64,000 bases of DNA from Raineyella fluvialis (GTDB taxonomy: Bacteria > Actinomycetota > Actinomycetes > Propionibacteriales > Propionibacteriaceae): assembly GCF_009646095.1 (NCBI RefSeq), contig NZ_CP045725.1, positions 2,170,001-2,234,000 on the forward strand. Direction: 5' to 3'. Positions 60,844 through 64,000 of this stretch are shown here, piece after piece. Below the pieces are notes generated by a model that saw only the letters and a list, made by a program, of their open reading frames with translations, had not been told where the DNA came from and searched no databases. A program made the translations under genes and the position numbers. Positions within the stretch are counted from its first letter, which is position 1, and each line of letters opens with the position of its first letter.

Positions 60844-61799
60844 CAGTTGGCTCCCGAGAACTCTGCGTAGCGGCTCACGATCCAGCGGGCCATCATGTTC
60901 ACGACCAGGGTGATGATGAACAGCACCAGGCCCGCCGCGATCAGCTCGCTCTGGCGCATCCCGAAGGCCTCCGGGAAGTTCAGGGCGATCTCGGCCGGGA
61001 TGGTGTTGTTACCGACCCCGATCAGATTGGGGGTGAGGCCGCCGCGGGACAGCACCAGCGTCACGGCCATCGTCTCGCCCAGTGCCCGCCCCAGACCCAG
61101 CATGATCGCCGACACGATGCCGTTACGGGCGAACGGGAAGACCGCGGCCCGGATCATGTCCCACTTCGTCGCGCCGAGGGCCAGAGCGGCCTCCTGGTGG
61201 AGGCTGGGAGTCTGGATGAAGATCTCCCGGCACTGCGAGGTGATGATCGGCAGGATCATCACCGCGAGCACCAGGGCCGCCGTCAACAACGTCCGCCCGG
61301 TGGTGGACGGGGTGCCGAAGACGGGGATGAAGCCGAGGTACTTGTTGAGCCAGTGGTAGCCGGGGACGAGCGCGGGCCCGAACACGGTGAAACCCCAGGC
61401 GCCGTACACGACCGACGGGATGGCGGCCAGCAGGTCGACCACGTACCCGACGCCCTTGGAGAACCGGGCCGGTGCGTAGTGCGAGATGAAAAGGGCCACC
61501 CCGACGGCGACCGGGGTGGCCACCAGTAGGGCGATCAGGGCGGCGATCAGGGTGCCCACGACGAGCGGGCCGACATAGGCCCAGAACGACGTGCCCACCG
61601 AGATCTGGGACGGTGCGGCCGTCATGGCCGGCAGCGACTCCAGGACCAGGTAGAGGGTGACGAGGGCCAGCACGACGAAGATGAGGACCCCGGCGGCCAG
61701 GGTGAGGCCGCCGAAGATCTTGTCACTCGCACGCCCCGCGGCACCGCCTCGCTCCAGGTCGCTGGGGGAGCCGGGTGGAGTCACAGTGGTCTCGGACAT
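60843..61799 (-). CDS. pstC: Phosphate ABC transporter permease PstC
   Basis: 318-residue permease with six core helices, AIPSVVYGAWGF and the coupling region TPSLHQEAALALGATKWDMI, then GRALGETMAVTLVL. AAGGAGG stands before ATG 61799. Follows pstS across a 191-base gap with a hairpin. Confidence 0.96.
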   Translation of the reverse strand: MSETTVTPPGSPSDLERGGAAGRASDKIFGGLTLAAGVLIFVVLALVTLYLVLESLPAMTAAPSQISVGTSFWAYVGPLVVGTLIAALIALLVATPVAVGVALFISHYAPARFSKGVGYVVDLLAAIPSVVYGAWGFTVFGPALVPGYHWLNKYLGFIPVFGTPSTTGRTLLTAALVLAVMILPIITSQCREIFIQTPSLHQEAALALGATKWDMIRAAVFPFARNGIVSAIMLGLGRALGETMAVTLVLSRGGLTPNLIGVGNNTIPAEIALNFPEAFGMRQSELIAAGLVLFIITLVVNMMARWIVSRYAEFSGAN

Positions 61800-61913
61800 G
61801 TATTCCTCCTTACGGGGTGTGAGAGCTCTTGGGGGTGAGGGGGACCGATCGTCCCCAGTCTGCCGTGCCCGAAATGCTTCGTCACGGCGGGGTGAGGTCA
61901 GGCGATGGAACGC

Positions 61914-61955
61914 CGGACAGCCGCCGGGGGCCCGAAGGCTCCCGGCGGCTGTCCG
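61914..61955 (-). terminator. Hairpin between pstS and pstC
   Basis: A perfect 15-pair stem (CGGACAGCCGCCGGG / CCCGGCGGCTGTCCG) with a 12-base loop lies 36 bases after the pstS stop and 115 before the pstC start. It probably stops part of the transcription, giving more PstS than PstCAB. Confidence 0.8.
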
Positions 61956-61990
61956 GATGTCACCGGAACGCTGGATCGTGGGGCACGATC

Positions 61991-63094
61991 TCAGGCGCTC
62001 TTGATCGCGGCGATCGCGGCCGCCGCCTCCTTCTGGGTGGCCGGATCCAGCGGAGCCGAGCCGGCGGCGTCGTGAGCGGCCTTCTGCCCGTCGGCCGAGA
62101 CCACGTAGGTGCCGAACGCCTTGGCGACGTCGGCGGTGGCCTTGTCCTTGTAGGTGGTGCAGAACACCTGGTAGGACAGCAGGACGACCGGGTAGGTCGA
62201 GGAGTCCTTGGAGGTGCGGTCGATCTTCACGGCCATGTCGCCGGGGGCCTCGCCGCCGACCTTCTTCGCCGCGGCGACGGTCTTGGCGGAAGCCTCCGGG
62301 CTGTACTTCACGTAGTTGTCGCCGACCTTGACGGCGACGGTGCCCAGCGAACCGACGGCGGAAGCGTCGGCGTAGGTGATGGCACCCTCGGTGGACTGGG
62401 TCAGCGAGACCACACCGGTGGTCTGCTGGGCCGACTCCTGGCCGGTGTACTTGGCCGGCCAGGTCTGGGCGGCCTTGTCGGACCAGGTGCTCGGGGCGGC
62501 CTGGTTCAGGTAGTCGGTGAAGTTCTGGGTGGTGCCGGAGTCATCGGCGCGGTGCACGACGGTGATCTTCGTGCTCGGCAGGGTGACACCCGAGTTCTGG
62601 TCGGCGATGGCCGGGTCGTTCCAGGTGGTGATCTTGCCGGCGAAGACCTTGGCGATGGTGTCGGCGTCCATCTTGATGTTCTCCTTGACCGACGGCAGGT
62701 TGTACGCAACCGCGATCGGGGAGATGTACACCGGGATGTTGATGGCGCCGTCGGTGCCACAGATCGACTTCGACTTCTCCCACTCGTCCGCCTTGAGGGC
62801 GGCGTCGGAGCCGGCGAACATGTACTGGCCGTTGAGGAAGCCGGTGCGGCCCGCGCCAGAGCCGACCGGGTTGTACTGGACAGCCACGCCGGGCTGGGCG
62901 CCCTTGAAGCCGTCGGTCCAGGCGGTCATCGCGGACTCCTGCGCGGACGAGCCGCCGCCGGAGAGCGTCCCGGTCAGGGTGCCGCTGCTCTTGGAGGCAG
63001 TGGCGCCGGACTGGGAGGAGTTGGAGCAGGCCGACAGACCCAGCACCAGGGCGGTGGCAGCAGCGACGGTAGCGCCAACACGCGAGATCTTCAC
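61991..63094 (-). CDS. pstS: Phosphate-binding lipoprotein PstS
   Basis: 367-residue substrate-binding protein. Signal peptide with lipobox LSAC, then GGGSSAQESAMTAW, the phosphate-contact loop GSGAGRTGF, and the second contact HRADDSGTTQNF. GTG 63094 is the start directly preceding VKISRVGATVAAATALVLGL in pieces that form the signal peptide; GGGAACC lies just upstream. First gene of pstSCAB, behind the PHO box. Confidence 0.96.
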   Translation of the reverse strand: MKISRVGATVAAATALVLGLSACSNSSQSGATASKSSGTLTGTLSGGGSSAQESAMTAWTDGFKGAQPGVAVQYNPVGSGAGRTGFLNGQYMFAGSDAALKADEWEKSKSICGTDGAINIPVYISPIAVAYNLPSVKENIKMDADTIAKVFAGKITTWNDPAIADQNSGVTLPSTKITVVHRADDSGTTQNFTDYLNQAAPSTWSDKAAQTWPAKYTGQESAQQTTGVVSLTQSTEGAITYADASAVGSLGTVAVKVGDNYVKYSPEASAKTVAAAKKVGGEAPGDMAVKIDRTSKDSSTYPVVLLSYQVFCTTYKDKATADVAKAFGTYVVSADGQKAAHDAAGSAPLDPATQKEAAAAIAAIKSA

Positions 63095-63156
63095 GAGGTT
63101 CCCTTCGGGACGATGATGGTCGAGCATGGGGCCGCACAGGCTGGTCCCAGGAGGGG

Positions 63157-63162
63157 ACGTTA
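63157..63162 (-). promoter_or_regulatory. Candidate pstS -10, TAACGT
   Basis: TAACGT on the minus strand, 62 bases before GTG 63094 and 31 bases downstream of the PHO box. No good -35 is seen, as expected for an activator-dependent promoter. Confidence 0.4.
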
Positions 63163-63193
63163 GGTGGGGGTGGTGACGCGATGCCCATGTTTC

Positions 63194-63247
63194 GGTGAAC
63201 ACTCGGTGAACAGGGGCATGCTTCCGGTCACGATTTGGTCACGCGTC
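63194..63247 (-). promoter_or_regulatory. PHO box-like direct repeats upstream of pstS
   Basis: On the pstS strand, GTTCACC occurs twice exactly 11 bases apart (ends 63211 and 63200), the unit and period of actinobacterial PhoP boxes. A second pair, GGTCACG at 63226 and 63237 on the plus strand, has the same 11-base period. PhoP itself is not in the window. Confidence 0.65.
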
Positions 63248-63323
63248 CAAGGATCAGGGCGCCGTCCGGGTCAGCTGGCGCCATCGTGACCCCACCATTG
63301 CGCGGACCATGGTGTGACCGCAC

Positions 63324-64000
63324 TCATGCGTCGTCGGAGAAGACGAAGTGGTCGGGGGCGAGTTGGGACGTGCCGTCTGCCGAGACGTACGCGACCACGG
63401 AGTCGGCCGGGCCGAAGAGGCGATCCTCGAGTCCCAGCGCAGCCAGCATCAGCGGCAGCACGGGCCGATGTCCACAGACCGCGGTGGGGAGGGACGCGGT
63501 GCCGGCTCGGACGGCCAGGTCACCGGTGGCCGCGGTCGCCGCCGCCGGCTCACTCGCCGCGACGTCCTCGTCGAGGGCGGCGAGCGGGCGCACCTGGAGG
63601 CCGGCGAGGCCGGCATACGGGGCCAGAGTGTCGATGCAGCGGACAGCGCGGGAGCTGACCACCTCGCGGACGCCGAAGGCGGTGAGCAGGGCGATCAGGG
63701 CCAGGGACTGGCGATGACCCCGTGCGGTGAGCGGACGGCGGCGATCCTCCTGGCTCCACTTGGCGCGGGCGAGCGCCTTGCCGTGGCGGACGACGATGAA
63801 GGGCACCAGGCGCCCACGCTCCATGGCCTGGTCCACGAGCCGGCGGTCCGACTCGAAGGTGAGCAGGGAGACCGCCTCCTCGGTCGCCACCCAGCGCACC
63901 TCGTCGGTCTCCGGGTCCGGGGCCGGGCCCTCGTCGGCGACCGGCACCGCGACCCACCAGTGGACCTCCTTCGGGCGTCCGTTCACCGGGTAGGCACTGG
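63324..64000 (-). CDS. NUDIX / histidine phosphatase fusion protein, N-terminal end cut by the window edge
   Basis: About 225 C-terminal residues are visible. The first 60 (EVHWWVAVPV, DEVRWVATEEAVSLLTFESD) are the end of a NUDIX domain, and the rest is a SixA-like histidine phosphatase with RHGKA and the second histidine in CGHRPVL. This matches the MutT1 type of mycobacteria, which removes 8-oxo-GTP and diadenosine polyphosphates. The NUDIX box itself lies beyond base 64000. It is upstream of pstS on the same strand but separated by the 229-base PHO-box region. Confidence 0.85.
   Translation of the reverse strand, partial: SAYPVNGRPKEVHWWVAVPVADEGPAPDPETDEVRWVATEEAVSLLTFESDRRLVDQAMERGRLVPFIVVRHGKALARAKWSQEDRRRPLTARGHRQSLALIALLTAFGVREVVSSRAVRCIDTLAPYAGLAGLQVRPLAALDEDVAASEPAAATAATGDLAVRAGTASLPTAVCGHRPVLPLMLAALGLEDRLFGPADSVVAYVSADGTSQLAPDHFVFSDDA

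Overview
The window is high-GC actinobacterial chromosome. The GC-rich third codon positions, the mycothione reductase gene, an Lsr2 nucleoid protein, the 33-residue bS22-type ribosomal protein, fused HemD, the frequent GTG starts and the gene order all say so. A fused BluB-CobT protein, a layout known from Propionibacterium, points to Propionibacteriaceae or a near relative; that family assignment is inference. I saw no rRNA, tRNA, insertion sequence, prophage or CRISPR array. No gap between genes exceeds 300 bases; the longest are 19553-19803, 63095-63323, 39618-39814 and 61800-61990.

Layout. 1-14171: the conserved block ppa, dacB, DUF2342 metallopeptidase, tilS, hpt, ftsH, folE, folP, folB, folK, DUF3180, interrupted by a beta-glucuronidase plus family 3 glycosidase pair at 2144-6183. 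14271-19004: a coiled-coil membrane protein facing a leftward operon of a MidA/NDUFAF7-type methyltransferase, a NuoD-like protein and BluB-CobT. 19211-28469: lsr2, clpC, a HAD phosphatase, mutY, disA, radA and an aminotransferase. 28594-31936: a VOC protein, a Cys-rich protein, a sugar isomerase-like protein and a CPBP protease. 31933-39617: a benzoate-degradation island (benR-type LuxR regulator, a BenC-FCD-BenD fusion, benB, benA). 39815-54561: asd, proC, bS22, glutaredoxin, rex, hemA, hemC, hemD, hemB, hemL, a histidine phosphatase and the System II cytochrome c maturation genes resA, ccdA, resB, ccsB. 54589-58840: a GPP34 protein, mtr, a NagZ-like lipoprotein and a DUF2510 protein. 58878-63094: pstSCAB with a PHO box. 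63324-64000: a truncated NUDIX/histidine-phosphatase fusion.

The heme genes and cytochrome c maturation genes form one respiratory module headed by the NADH/NAD+ sensor Rex. The folate genes follow ftsH as one rightward unit with overlapping or tightly spaced genes. RadA and DisA link DNA repair to c-di-AMP.

Two points stand out biologically. First, the benzoate dioxygenase reductase carries a GntR-type FCD ligand-binding domain and is fused to the next enzyme of the pathway. Second, a methyltransferase of the family that methylates the complex I 49-kDa subunit sits directly upstream of a NuoD homologue that keeps the methylated arginine but has lost both quinone-contacting residues.

A caution on quality: nine genes carry ten apparent frameshifts, every one repaired by adding a single base, mostly in G or C runs. 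This looks like systematic homopolymer under-calling, not gene decay. I annotate these genes at full length and mark each break.
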